DNA of 64,000 bases from Orbaceae bacterium BiB (GTDB lineage Bacteria; Pseudomonadota; Gammaproteobacteria; Enterobacterales; Orbaceae): positions 1,054,001-1,118,000 of the forward strand of contig CP133958.1 of assembly GCA_036251205.1 (NCBI GenBank). The letters are read 5' to 3'. A program made the position numbers and the translations under genes. This document shows, piece after piece, positions 1 through 8,845 of this stretch. The notes beneath the pieces are model-generated. The model was not told the origin of the DNA and did not search any database. It saw only the letters and a list, made by a program, of their open reading frames with translations. The stretch's first letter is position 1, and each line of letters starts with the position of its first letter.

Positions 1-1001
1 TCATCAAAAGACTGTCTAACACCGATTTTATACTGCTCAATTAAATCATAATTTAATTTTTTATACTGACCTTCTGGCGTATGAAGCTCGTGATATTCAT
101 AAGGAATATCACTTTTTTTGTCATCAATTTTATCGTGTAATTTAAAGTCACCGGTATAATTGACCTCGGCAAGGCGTTGAAAGTTTAAATCCTCAGCCAT
201 CCCTAATGCATCTTCTAAAATAATCGCCCCAACCGTTTTTTTGTATTGATATTTGCGGGCATTGATAAAATGAGTAAAAGGAACTCGCTGTTCACTTTTA
301 TCTTGATAATTAGGTAAATAGCGTAATTTACCGCAAATATTGGGCGTAAACTCTAAAACATTACCTAAAATAAATTCGCTTGATAAATCGATGCCTCGCG
401 AATGCCCATCAGGTGCTTGAATAAATGATTTTAAATCGATTTGACTAAACCGAGCTAAATCTTGACTATTTTTATAATAATCACGCGTTTCTTTATTCCA
501 CGGATAACGACTATAAGCAATCCATAAAAAGGGCTTATCATTTAATTCGTCGTTGCTAATATCAACCGAGATAAATGAAGCAGGGACATAATGATTATCG
601 GCTAGACATCTAACTGGAAACGGAGCCCGGTCATCAACTTCAAGGTCTTCTGGTGCTTTTTCCCTTAATATCCCCCCCTCTAAAACCTCATAATAACGGA
701 TGTACTCTTTTTTGTTAGCGGTTCCAGCAAGAATGTAAACATAGCCTTCCCGTAACACTCTTAAAACCTCATTATGGTCTTGTAACGGTTCTTTTGGCTC
801 CCGGTCATCCAGAGAAAGCTGAGACGATTTCAAAAGCGAAAAGAGCGGTGAATAAGGAGAAGCCCACGCTTTATTTACCGCTGACTTTCTTAACAGTAAA
901 ATCGGATATCCTTCTCGTTCGCAGGCATGCCCATTGTCTGTTAATGATGCAATTGCCGACACGCTAGAGGTGTCAACGCGCTGTGTATTTTCAGTAACCA
1001 T
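1..1001 (-). CDS. T6SS VasX-type toxin, N-terminal part (runs off left edge)
   Basis: An open frame of 333 codons starts at ATG 1001 (preceded by AGGT) and continues past base 1 without a stop, so the C-terminal part is missing. The first 60 residues contain CEREGYPILLLRKSA and, further on, VLREGYVYIL. These resemble the start of the VasX N-terminal region of T6SS effectors (BTH_I2691 family), where a Cys-x-x-x-Gly-hydrophobic-Pro-Ile segment is followed by an LREGYVY motif. Family members are pore-forming toxins with membrane helices near the C-terminus, which cannot be seen here. The gene directly follows a putative adaptor gene, the same order as vasW-vasX in Vibrio cholerae. An immunity gene would be expected beyond the left edge. 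The family call rests on motif recognition only. Confidence 0.6.
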   Translation of the reverse strand, partial: MVTENTQRVDTSSVSAIASLTDNGHACEREGYPILLLRKSAVNKAWASPYSPLFSLLKSSQLSLDDREPKEPLQDHNEVLRVLREGYVYILAGTANKKEYIRYYEVLEGGILREKAPEDLEVDDRAPFPVRCLADNHYVPASFISVDISNDELNDKPFLWIAYSRYPWNKETRDYYKNSQDLARFSQIDLKSFIQAPDGHSRGIDLSSEFILGNVLEFTPNICGKLRYLPNYQDKSEQRVPFTHFINARKYQYKKTVGAIILEDALGMAEDLNFQRLAEVNYTGDFKLHDKIDDKKSDIPYEYHELHTPEGQYKKLNYDLIEQYKIGVRQSFD

Positions 1002-1040
1002 CGTTTTACCTATTCAAATTGATTTATCAATCGAGTGATA

Positions 1041-1988
1041 CTAATTATTATTTTGTTTTATACTTACCCAAATATCATTGTCTAATTGTACTAAACGTCT
1101 TTTTAGTGAGCCCGGAGCTAAAATTGCGGCTGAAATATGCGGTGAAATCGATTCGATACTGATTAAATCGACCTGATAAATCAGGCAGTAAAGCGCATAG
1201 ACTAATCTATCTTCAAGGTTGGTGAGACCACTACTTTTAGCCTCAAGCAGTTTTTTAGCTGATAAAAATAACGCATTAGGTGGCAAGGTTTGAGTATTAT
1301 CTTGCCACATTTTAACTAAGCCGAAAGTGGCTTTTGCCTCCTCTTGATACGGCAACGCATTCTGTAAAAATACCTGACTATACGAGAGAAAGTCATCCAT
1401 TGGTAAATTATTGGCGGGATTAATTTCAATGAGTTGACCATAATAATTGATATAGGTATAACGATGAATAAAATTAAATAATCCTGATAATAAAGGCTCA
1501 ACCGAGAGGCTTTCTTTTAATAATTGCAGTCGAATATGTTCATAAAAAGGGAAAAAAGACGGCTTTTCAGGGGCCATTAAGCGCCCTAGCATTAAACCTA
1601 AATCAATGATTTTTTCAGCAAGATGTTGAATGTCCAGTTCACTACTTATCCACGCACAAATATAATGTTTGTAATGAGAGCGCTCTTTTTCAGCTCGCGT
1701 TATCATGAAATCCAATAACTCGGGCTCTATCGTTTCTCCGGGTTTTGCCAGTAAAATCAAATGAGGGCAAAGTGTCGGTTCGTAGGATAAATCAGGACGT
1801 AAGATAGCGTTAAATTCATCGTCAGGAAAGACATCGTTAATATTTGCAAGCGCGAGGGGCTCGTCAAGTCTAACTGATTTTAACGGATCGACGAGTAAAT
1901 AACGGTAGCTGGTGGCTTGGTCTTTGAGTAAAGTGTTCAATAATTGATGCGTTGACAAAACAGATCCCTCAACGAATTCAGTAATCAT
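1041..1988 (-). CDS. Putative T6SS effector adaptor (DUF4123-like)
   Basis: A 315-residue protein encoded 39 bp upstream of the VasX-like gene on the same strand, so probably co-transcribed. It has no signal peptide or membrane segment. The N-terminal part (about residues 28-80) reads YRYLLVDPLKS...CPHLILLAKPGE. This resembles the start of DUF4123 chaperones, which begin with a short strand and a Leu/Asp pair and carry a Pro-hydrophobic stretch about 50 residues later. DUF4123 proteins load effectors onto VgrG, and VasW is the equivalent beside VasX. The family assignment is supported mainly by position; sequence similarity is weak by eye. A dedicated effector-binding protein of another family is the alternative. 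Confidence 0.5.
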   Translation of the reverse strand: MITEFVEGSVLSTHQLLNTLLKDQATSYRYLLVDPLKSVRLDEPLALANINDVFPDDEFNAILRPDLSYEPTLCPHLILLAKPGETIEPELLDFMITRAEKERSHYKHYICAWISSELDIQHLAEKIIDLGLMLGRLMAPEKPSFFPFYEHIRLQLLKESLSVEPLLSGLFNFIHRYTYINYYGQLIEINPANNLPMDDFLSYSQVFLQNALPYQEEAKATFGLVKMWQDNTQTLPPNALFLSAKKLLEAKSSGLTNLEDRLVYALYCLIYQVDLISIESISPHISAAILAPGSLKRRLVQLDNDIWVSIKQNNN

Positions 1989-2166
1989 TATTATTTATGC
2001 TTTTTAGTTTATCTATTTGATTGTTATAATGCAAATAACATTATCATATTAATCCATTTAAGTTGGCCATTATAGAATTAATTATTGCGGTGAATTGTAT
2101 TATCGATCTGCACTATAAAGTAATGAAATATGCAAAGTTATAAGCTAACTATAAATATTCAATTTT

Positions 2167-2187
2167 AAAGCTCACCCGGTGGGCTTT
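2167..2187. terminator. Hairpin terminator downstream of tRNA-Ile
   Basis: Nine paired positions (AAAGCTCAC with its complement, one G-T wobble) around a three-base loop. On the plus strand the stem is followed by a T-rich run; on the minus strand by TAAAATT. The only transcript clearly heading here is the leftward tRNA. The rest of the 317-bp gap 1989-2305 is AT-rich and shows no gene. Confidence 0.5.
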
Positions 2188-2305
2188 ATTTTTATAACAA
2201 TGATAAATAGAAAAACTCAGCCGCCATTTTACCGTGCTGAATAAAATTAAACAAATAAACTAGATTTATTTTATAAGATAAGGCTTTGATATATTTTAGG
2301 ATTAA

Positions 2306-2382
2306 TGGTGGCCCCTACTGGACTTGAACCAGTGACCAATCGATTATGAGTCGACTGCTCTGACCAACTGAGCTAAGGGGCC
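2306..2382 (-). tRNA. tRNA-Ile (CAU anticodon, lysidine type)
   Basis: A 77-nt cloverleaf: acceptor GGCCCCT pairs with AGGGGCC, followed by discriminator A and an encoded CCA. The D arm is AGCTCAGTTGG, the anticodon loop carries CAT at 2348-2346, and the T arm is CTGGTTCAAGTCCAG. A CAU anticodon could mean Met, but the acceptor stem and body closely follow the enterobacterial ileX/ileY isoleucine tRNA (GGCCCCTTAGCTCAG) and not elongator Met (GGCTACG). The C would be changed to lysidine by TilS so that it reads AUA, a common codon in AT-rich genomes. Confidence 0.93.
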
Positions 2383-2607
2383 TAAATTGGATTATCTTAA
2401 GATAAGGGCTGCGATTATAATAAACTAAATCAGTTTTTGCCAGATTTTATTGCTAAATTATGATTAGGTTGATTAAAAGTTCGACTATTTTAAGTTAAAA
2501 ATGAAAAATAGTTGAGATTAAATCTCGAATTGATTCTTTTTAGCCAATTAAATTGTTACAATAATAAAACACATATGAGTTATATTTATCCTAAAGGAAA
2601 CGATGAT

Positions 2608-2973
2608 ATGTCAATGAAAAAAACACTTTTAGTCGTTGCAGTAGCTGCAACTGCAATACTACTTAATGGCTGTAGTTCATCTAAGTACCAACTAACTCAA
2701 GCAGGACAACATGTTCAATTTGTTGACTTAAAACCTACCGACAATTGTCAATATGTTGGTAAAGCAGAGGGCCGTCGTAGTACCTTTTTCTCTGGGAATA
2801 AAACCCATAGCGAATTAATCAGAGAAGCAGCCGTTGACCTATTAAATAATGCAGCTGCAATGGGCGGTAATACTATTTATGATGCTCAAGATGTCACAAT
2901 GAAATACGTGTCAGATCTAGCGCCTACTGATGCAGTAATGGAAGGACAAGTTTATAACTGCTCAACAAAATAA
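2608..2973 (+). CDS. DUF4156-type lipoprotein
   Basis: A 121-residue lipoprotein. The start ATG 2608 is chosen because AAAGGA lies 9 bp upstream and the signal peptide begins right there (MSMKKTLLVVAVAATAILL), ending in the lipobox LNGC. A longer upstream reading frame adds only non-signal sequence. The mature part has two further cysteines (in DNCQY and YNCS), possibly a disulfide, and the segment AAVDLLNNAAAMGGNTIY, typical of DUF4156 proteins such as YjeI. The function is unknown; it should be anchored in the cell envelope. It is a single gene followed by a strong hairpin. Confidence 0.75.
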   Translation: MSMKKTLLVVAVAATAILLNGCSSSKYQLTQAGQHVQFVDLKPTDNCQYVGKAEGRRSTFFSGNKTHSELIREAAVDLLNNAAAMGGNTIYDAQDVTMKYVSDLAPTDAVMEGQVYNCSTK

Positions 2974-2991
2974 TTTTTCATCACTAAATGA

Positions 2992-3015
2992 CTCCTGACA
3001 TAATGCTGTCAGGAG
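2992..3015 (+). terminator. Hairpin terminator after the lipoprotein gene
   Basis: Perfect 9-bp inverted repeat CTCCTGACA/TGTCAGGAG with a six-base loop, 19 bp after the lipoprotein stop. The downstream T-run is short and delayed. Confidence 0.65.
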
Positions 3016-3065
3016 GTATCGTTTATACTCTTTTTGTCATTTAAACAAAACAGAAGAGGAAAACG

Positions 3066-3446
3066 ATGAAATTTACTACCCCATTAGCTTGGTTTGAAAT
3101 TGTCACACAAGATTTTGATCGTGCAATTAGTTTTTATCAATCAGCATTCAATATTGAGTTTACTCGTTGTGATAACGAGCATATGAAAATGGCTATTTTC
3201 CCCTATGAGAAGGAACAAGTAGGTGGAGCGCTAGTTTATAGTCCATGTTATAAAGATCATAAACCTGGCGCCAGTACAACGATTATTTATCTTAATACGG
3301 CATCAGTCACTAAACAGCTCGAAATAATTAATAATCTTGGTGCCAAAACTATTTTTCCAATCACTAGTATTGGTGAAAATGGTTATATCGCTGGTTTTGA
3401 AGATAGTGAAGGTAACCAAGTAGGATTATGGTCACAAAACCCTTAA
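3066..3446 (+). CDS. VOC (glyoxalase/bleomycin-resistance fold) family protein
   Basis: A 126-residue protein of the vicinal-oxygen-chelate fold. The start WFEIVTQDFDRAISFYQSAFNIEF is the hallmark first strand-helix of VOC domains, and the end YIAGFEDSEGNQVGLWSQNP is the matching C-terminal motif with the metal-ligand glutamate position (EDSEGN). Only one beta-alpha-beta-beta-beta pair is present, as in small lyase-like VOC proteins that dimerise. The substrate cannot be told from sequence. AGAGGA lies 7 bp before the ATG. It is the first gene of an apparent three-gene operon with a cysteine hydrolase and a WYL regulator. Confidence 0.8.
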   Translation: MKFTTPLAWFEIVTQDFDRAISFYQSAFNIEFTRCDNEHMKMAIFPYEKEQVGGALVYSPCYKDHKPGASTTIIYLNTASVTKQLEIINNLGAKTIFPITSIGENGYIAGFEDSEGNQVGLWSQNP

Positions 3447-3467
3447 TATCTAAAAAGGCTCACAAAA

Positions 3468-4001
3468 ATGGAAAACACCGCATTACTCATTATTGATGTT
3501 CAACAGGGGCTATTTGGCCCCACTCCAATGCCCTATAATGCATTAACAGTAGTGAATAATATTAATATCCTAATTGCTAAGGCTAGAACTAAAAATATTC
3601 CCATCATTTTTATTCAACATGAAGATGCACAGGAATTACGCTATTTATCGGATAATTGGCAACTCTATTCACTCATCAACGCTTCATCTAATGATTATGT
3701 TGTCCGCAAAACAACGCCAGACTCTTTTAATCATACTGAGTTATCAAAAATAATGCAAAAATTGAATATAACTCATTGCGTAATTTGTGGATACGCGACT
3801 GAATTTTGTATTGATACTTCTACCAGACAAGCCGCTGTATTAAACTATGCAGTAACACTAGTTAATGATGCGCATACTACGCATGATAAAAACCATTTAG
3901 ACGCAGCAAAAATAATCCAGCATCACACAATATCACTGAGTAGCATGACAAGTTTTAGTGTACCTATTATAGCTAAGCCCACTCAAGACATTGAGTTTTA
4001 A
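3468..4001 (+). CDS. Isochorismatase-like cysteine hydrolase
   Basis: A 177-residue cytoplasmic hydrolase of the isochorismatase/nicotinamidase superfamily. Visible motifs are LLIIDVQQGLF at residues 5-15 (catalytic Asp), VVRKTTPDSF in the middle (catalytic Lys) and VICGYATEFCIDTSTRQAA near residue 105 (cysteine nucleophile before the cis-peptide region). This gives the complete Asp-Lys-Cys triad. The length matches small amidase members. The gene starts 21 bp after the VOC gene and ends 2 bp before the regulator, so the three are probably one transcript. The substrate is unknown: an amide, ureide or carbamoyl compound is typical of the family. Confidence 0.85.
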   Translation: MENTALLIIDVQQGLFGPTPMPYNALTVVNNINILIAKARTKNIPIIFIQHEDAQELRYLSDNWQLYSLINASSNDYVVRKTTPDSFNHTELSKIMQKLNITHCVICGYATEFCIDTSTRQAAVLNYAVTLVNDAHTTHDKNHLDAAKIIQHHTISLSSMTSFSVPIIAKPTQDIEF

Positions 4002-4003
4002 AT

Positions 4004-4681
4004 ATGCGCAGAGCCGATCGACTTTTTCAAATTATTCAGTTTTTACGGACACGTCAATTAACCACAGCGAGTTGGTTAGCCGAAAAATTAGAAGTTTCAG
4101 AACGTACTATTTATCGTGATATGCAGGATTTAATCAGTTCTGGCGTACCTATTGATAGCGAAGCCGGTATTGGTTATATACTACATAAAGATTATGATTT
4201 ACCACCAATAATGTTTGATATGGATGAGTTAACAAGTTTAGTCATTGGTGCTCATATGGCCATATCTTTGGGAGGAAAGACCCAAATCAATGCTGAAAAA
4301 GCATTATCTAAATTACATAGTGCTATGCCACATAAACAACAGCGTCAAATAGAAAAAATTCAAATATATACGCCAAGTTTTGAAAGAATACAATATGGCA
4401 CCATGATCGACTCACTCAACCAAGCGATATGTCAAAAAATCATCGTTACTGTCGACTATCAAAAACCACAAGATAACAGCTCACAACAAAGATCCATTTA
4501 TCCTCTTGGTATCTTTTTTTGGGGAGATAAATGGACCATGGTCGGTCGGTGTTTACTGAGAGATAAGTTCCGCCACTTCCGATTAGATCGAATAAAACAT
4601 TATCAGTTAACAGATCAATGTTTTACCTTAAACCAAGAACAGACCTTGCAAAAATTTTTTTCACAGATAATATCTGTGTAA
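4004..4681 (+). CDS. YafY/DeoR-type HTH regulator with WYL domain
   Basis: A 225-residue transcription regulator. Residues 1-60 form a winged helix-turn-helix (RADRLFQIIQFLRTRQLTTASWLAEKLEVSERTIYRDMQDL), and the C-terminal half is a WYL-type ligand-sensing domain with VDYQKP and YPLGIFFWGDKWTMVGRC. WYL domains bind small ligands or nucleic acid and often control a neighbouring enzyme operon. The ATG lies 2 bp after the hydrolase stop, so it probably regulates the VOC-hydrolase operon it ends. The ligand is unknown. Confidence 0.85.
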   Translation: MRRADRLFQIIQFLRTRQLTTASWLAEKLEVSERTIYRDMQDLISSGVPIDSEAGIGYILHKDYDLPPIMFDMDELTSLVIGAHMAISLGGKTQINAEKALSKLHSAMPHKQQRQIEKIQIYTPSFERIQYGTMIDSLNQAICQKIIVTVDYQKPQDNSSQQRSIYPLGIFFWGDKWTMVGRCLLRDKFRHFRLDRIKHYQLTDQCFTLNQEQTLQKFFSQIISV

Positions 4682-4782
4682 TTAATATCTTTTATACTTC
4701 GAAGGGATTTTTATTTACTTCTTTTCATATTAAAAAAATAGGGTTAAAATTTTATTAAATTAATCATAAAAGTAAATTCAAC

Positions 4783-6147
4783 ATGAATAACACCGAATAT
4801 GCTAAGTTAAAAAAGAGAGCTATTTTTTTACGAAAAATTCAAGCTATGCAAGAACGAGCCCCGTTTATTGCGTTATTTTTTGCTGCAATTATAGGTATGT
4901 TAACTGGCGTTGTTGGTGTTGCATTCCAATATGCTGTCAACTGGATTTCCAATGCCCGTACTAGTTTTAGTTTAACTCTTTTCTCTTCTTTTTATTTAAA
5001 TATTATCGTATCGGTAATTTTATCAGCCTTAATGGCCACCTTTGCCTATTTTATCGTTAAACGTTATGCGCCTGAGTCTGGAGGTTCTGGTATTCCAGAA
5101 ATAGAAGGGGCTTTAGAAAATAAACGCCCAGTTCGTTGGAAACGTGTCCTACCCGTTAAATTCGTCAGTGGCTTAGGCGCACTGGGATCTGGCATGATAC
5201 TTGGTCGAGAAGGTCCAACCGTACAAATCGGTGGTAATATTGGTAAAATGATGTTTGATATTTTTCGGCTGAAAAAAGAAGATTACAAACATGCATTCAT
5301 TTCGACAGGGGCTGCAGCCGGAATTACCGTTGCTTTTAATGCACCTTTAGCCGGTATTATTTTCATCATTGAAGAGATGAGAGCACAATTTCGTTTCAGC
5401 GCAACATCAATTAAAGCAGTTGGTGTTGGTGTTATAATGTCCTGCCTGATGTATCAAATATTGATGAGTCCTAATCCGCTATTCAATATTGGTACCTTTC
5501 ATGCAGCACCGATAAAATCATTATGGATTTATGTCGTGTTTGGCATCATTCTAGGTATAGCTGGCGTTCTATTTAACCAAAGCATTTTAATTAGCCAAAC
5601 TTACTTCCAAAAATTCTATGCTAAAGGTAAATATTATTTTATCTTTACTGGTACAGCTATTGGTGCACTATTCGGTATATTAACACTGGTCATGCCAGAA
5701 ATAGCGAACAGCGGTTTTGGATTTGTCCCGCCTGCTGTTTCAGGCCATTATCTCTTTAATACCTTATGTTATATATTCATTTTGCGCTTTATTTTAACCG
5801 TAATGTGTTTTAGTTCAGGCGCCCCTGGGGGAATTTTTTCACCAACACTCGCTTTAGGTACAGCATGTGGTGTCATTTTTGCAATGGTAATGCAAAATTT
5901 ACTTCCTGAATATCAAATTGAACTTGGTGCCTGTGCGATTATTGGCATGACAGGCTTATTTGCATCAACAATCAAAGCACCCTTAACGGGAATCGTATTA
6001 GTTATTGAAATGACAAATAACTATCAATTGATTATTCCTATGATTATTACGTGTATTGCTTCGACCTTTGTATCACAACTATTTCGTGGTCAACCACTTT
6101 ATACAGCTATATTAGCAAGAACACTAAAAAAACAACAAAACTCATAA
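4783..6147 (+). CDS. clcA: ClC-type H+/Cl- antiporter
   Basis: A 454-residue inner-membrane protein with many hydrophobic helices. The chloride-binding motifs are complete: GSGIPE at residues 102-106, GREGP at 141-145 (gating glutamate E143) and GGIFSPTLALG in the second half. The internal proton glutamate is present in IIEEMRAQFRF (around E197), which marks an exchanger and not a channel. In E. coli ClcA helps survive extreme acid shock by exchanging two chlorides for one proton. It lacks the C-terminal CBS domains of some relatives, as in E. coli. It stands alone between the WYL regulator and argE. Confidence 0.93.
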   Translation: MNNTEYAKLKKRAIFLRKIQAMQERAPFIALFFAAIIGMLTGVVGVAFQYAVNWISNARTSFSLTLFSSFYLNIIVSVILSALMATFAYFIVKRYAPESGGSGIPEIEGALENKRPVRWKRVLPVKFVSGLGALGSGMILGREGPTVQIGGNIGKMMFDIFRLKKEDYKHAFISTGAAAGITVAFNAPLAGIIFIIEEMRAQFRFSATSIKAVGVGVIMSCLMYQILMSPNPLFNIGTFHAAPIKSLWIYVVFGIILGIAGVLFNQSILISQTYFQKFYAKGKYYFIFTGTAIGALFGILTLVMPEIANSGFGFVPPAVSGHYLFNTLCYIFILRFILTVMCFSSGAPGGIFSPTLALGTACGVIFAMVMQNLLPEYQIELGACAIIGMTGLFASTIKAPLTGIVLVIEMTNNYQLIIPMIITCIASTFVSQLFRGQPLYTAILARTLKKQQNS

Positions 6148-6233
6148 TAACATTACATAAATTTAATTGGTGTATGCTATTTTTATTGTATTATAGTTAA
6201 CAAGTTATATAACAATAAATATGAGAGTACACC

Positions 6234-7391
6234 ATGACTTTACCTTCTTTTATCCAAATTTATAATGAGCTCATCGCGATTCCAACAATCAGTAGCGTAA
6301 CTAATGAAAAATTAGATTATTCAAATAAAGAACTGATTGAAAAATTAGCTAATTGGTTTGAGGGACTTGGATTTAACATTAGTATTGTTCCAGTACCCAA
6401 TACACGTAATAAATTCAATTTATTAGCGACATACAGTAACGATAGCAATATTACACAAGGCGGATTATTATTAAGTGGTCACTCTGATACAGTTCCTTTT
6501 GATGACGGTTTATGGACTAAAAATCCATTCAAAATTACAGAGCAAGATAATAAATGGTATGGTCTTGGCACGGCTGATATGAAAGGTTTCTTTGCTTTTA
6601 TTCTAGATTCTTTACGTGATATTGATTTAAAAACGTTAAAAAAACCATTACATATTTTAGCTACTGCAGATGAAGAGATTACCATGGCTGGAGCGGCTTA
6701 TTTTGCTCAAAATGCCAAACTCCAACCAGATTGTACGATCATTGGTGAACCGACTTCGCTCATTCCAATTCGAGCACATAAAGGATTTACTGCGAATGTG
6801 ATTCGAGTTATTGGTAAATCGGGTCATTCAAGCGATCCTGAAAAAGGAATTAACGCGATTGAAATAATGCATTTAGTCATTACCCAATTGCTACAGTTAA
6901 AACAGAAATTGAAAGAAGAATATAATAATGATGGCTTTGCAGTCCCCTACCCAAGTATGAATTTAGGTATGATAAAAGGTGGTGACTCAGCCAATAGGAT
7001 TTGTGGTTGCTGTGAATTACTGTTAGACATTCGAGTTTTACCAGAAATGGATGCTAATTCACTATATGAGATCGTTTGTAATGCGCTTAAACCCGTTATG
7101 GAGCGTTATCCAAATCGAGTGATTGTTGAAAATGAAGTGGATCCAATTAGTGGTTATGAGTGTAAAAAAGAGTCACCCGCACTCATTGAGGTTGAAAAAC
7201 TACTAGGTAAAGCGGCTGAAACGGTTAATTATAGTACCGAAGCACCATTTTTAAATCAGATATCGCCTACCATCGTATTAGGGCCAGGCTCAATTGAGCA
7301 AGCCCATCAACCTGATGAGTTTGTCTCAATGGAATACTTAAAACCGACTAAAGCGGCAATTCAAGGATTAATTAAACGATTTTGTATCTAA
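6234..7391 (+). CDS. argE: Acetylornithine deacetylase
   Basis: A 385-residue M20-family zinc metallohydrolase that removes acetate from N2-acetylornithine to give ornithine in arginine synthesis. Metal and catalytic residues are in place: [10 protein letters not shown] (H83, then D85), [11 protein letters not shown] (D115) and [11 protein letters not shown] (E147/E148). The dimerisation domain with [20 protein letters not shown] follows. GAGAG lies a few bases before the ATG. In E. coli argE is divergent from argCBH; here it stands alone between clcA and a convergent aroA. I could not see a convincing ArgR box in the 86-bp upstream gap. Confidence 0.92.
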   Translation: MTLPSFIQIYNELIAIPTISSVTNEKLDYSNKELIEKLANWFEGLGFNISIVPVPNTRNKFNLLATYSNDSNITQGGLLLSGHSDTVPFDDGLWTKNPFKITEQDNKWYGLGTADMKGFFAFILDSLRDIDLKTLKKPLHILATADEEITMAGAAYFAQNAKLQPDCTIIGEPTSLIPIRAHKGFTANVIRVIGKSGHSSDPEKGINAIEIMHLVITQLLQLKQKLKEEYNNDGFAVPYPSMNLGMIKGGDSANRICGCCELLLDIRVLPEMDANSLYEIVCNALKPVMERYPNRVIVENEVDPISGYECKKESPALIEVEKLLGKAAETVNYSTEAPFLNQISPTIVLGPGSIEQAHQPDEFVSMEYLKPTKAAIQGLIKRFCI

Positions 7392-7411
7392 TTGGATGGC
7401 TAAAATGAGTG

Positions 7412-7437
7412 ATAAAGGTGACGATTGTCACCTTTAT
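7412..7437. terminator. Bidirectional terminator between argE and aroA
   Basis: Stem ATAAAGGTGAC with complement GTCACCTTTAT and a four-base loop, followed by TTTTG on the plus strand and an A/T run on the other side. It sits between convergent argE and aroA. Confidence 0.8.
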
Positions 7438-7469
7438 TTTGTACAGTAAAACTGATTTATCCAACCAAT

Positions 7470-8765
7470 TTATTTAAAAGAACTTAACTTAGCAAACTGC
7501 GTAAAATAAGTAGGAAACGTTTTTGCGGTACATTTAGGATCTAAAATAGTCACTGGCGTATCGGATAATGCTACTAATGAAAAACACATCGCAACACGGT
7601 GATCATTATAAGTTTCTATTTCCGCATGTTTTAATATTTTCGGTGGCGTAATCGTAATATAATCGTGCCCCTCTTCAACTTCGGCACCCACTTTTTTCAG
7701 TTCAGTTGCCATGGCCGTTAAACGATCGGTCTCTTTCACTCGCCAATTATAAATATTACGAATAGTTGTTGAACCATTCGCAAACAGCGCTGTGGTGGCG
7801 ATAGTCATCGCTGCATCTGGGATATGGTTCATATCCATATCAATACCATTAAGCTCACCACGGCTACATTCGATATAGTCGTCAGCCATAGTAATTTTAG
7901 CACCCATTGCTTCAAGAACTTTAGCAAACTGAGTATCACCTTGCAGGCTATTTTTACCAATTCCAGTAACTCTAACGGTGCCACCTTTAATTGCTGCTGC
8001 CGCTAAAAAATATGATGCCGATGATGCATCACCTTCAACTAAATAGTGCTTTGGTGATATATAAGATTGACCCGCTTTAATAGTAAATTTTTGATAATGA
8101 TGATTATCAACATGAACACCAAATGTTGCCATCATTTTAATCGTAATATCAATATAAGGTTTTGAAACTAGATCACCACTTATTGTGATTTCAGTATCTT
8201 GTTTAGCTAATGGCGAAGCCATCAATAGTGCCGTTAAAAATTGACTCGATACTGAACCATCGACAGTAATTTTTCCACCAATAAAACCGCCCTGCAGATG
8301 TAAAGGTGGATATCCCTCACTTTCCAGATAAGTAATATTTGCACCACCTTGACGTAGCGCATCGACCAAATGTTTAATTGGTCGCTCTTTCATTCTCGGC
8401 TCACCAGTTAAAATAATATTATTATTACCTAAACACAGCGCAGCAGTCAAAGGACGCATTGCCGTACCGGCATTACCTAAATATAACTCTAAAGGACGTT
8501 GACTTGTGAGTATTCCACCAACACCATGAATATCACAGATGGTACGATCATCAGATAATTGAAAATTAACACCTAAAGCCGATAACGCATCGAGCATATA
8601 ACGCACGTCATCACTATCAAGTAAATTGGTTAAACGTGTTGTCCCCTTTGACAAAGCAGCTAATAATAATGCCCGATTAGACACGCTCTTAGACCCGGGT
8701 AAATTGATTGTACCCGAAAACAATTTTACAGGTTGTAAAGTGAGCTTATTATTGAAATCAGACAT
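7470..8765 (-). CDS. aroA: 3-phosphoshikimate 1-carboxyvinyltransferase (EPSP synthase)
   Basis: A 431-residue enzyme that transfers the enolpyruvyl group of PEP to shikimate 3-phosphate in chorismate synthesis. Recognised motifs are [17 protein letters not shown] (shikimate-phosphate and PEP site, near residue 23), [17 protein letters not shown] (PEP binding), RMKERPI and [13 protein letters not shown] 8765 is preferred over the further-upstream ATG because AAGAGA lies about 8 bp before it and the protein then begins [12 protein letters not shown], matching family length. It carries the glyphosate-sensitive class I pattern ([10 protein letters not shown]). In E. coli aroA follows serC; here it is monocistronic. 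Confidence 0.95.
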   Translation of the reverse strand: MSDFNNKLTLQPVKLFSGTINLPGSKSVSNRALLLAALSKGTTRLTNLLDSDDVRYMLDALSALGVNFQLSDDRTICDIHGVGGILTSQRPLELYLGNAGTAMRPLTAALCLGNNNIILTGEPRMKERPIKHLVDALRQGGANITYLESEGYPPLHLQGGFIGGKITVDGSVSSQFLTALLMASPLAKQDTEITISGDLVSKPYIDITIKMMATFGVHVDNHHYQKFTIKAGQSYISPKHYLVEGDASSASYFLAAAAIKGGTVRVTGIGKNSLQGDTQFAKVLEAMGAKITMADDYIECSRGELNGIDMDMNHIPDAAMTIATTALFANGSTTIRNIYNWRVKETDRLTAMATELKKVGAEVEEGHDYITITPPKILKHAEIETYNDHRVAMCFSLVALSDTPVTILDPKCTAKTFPTYFTQFAKLSSFK

Positions 8766-8845
8766 TCGTATTCTCTTTATCATTGATAGTTAATAGTTCA
8801 ACATTTTAGTGGGAATAGCGCGATAACTCAATAATAAGTTTACAA

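Noticed and set aside
2512-2607. Upstream extension of the DUF4156 lipoprotein frame
   Set aside because: It would put 32 residues before a clear lipoprotein signal peptide, and the ribosome site supports ATG 2608.
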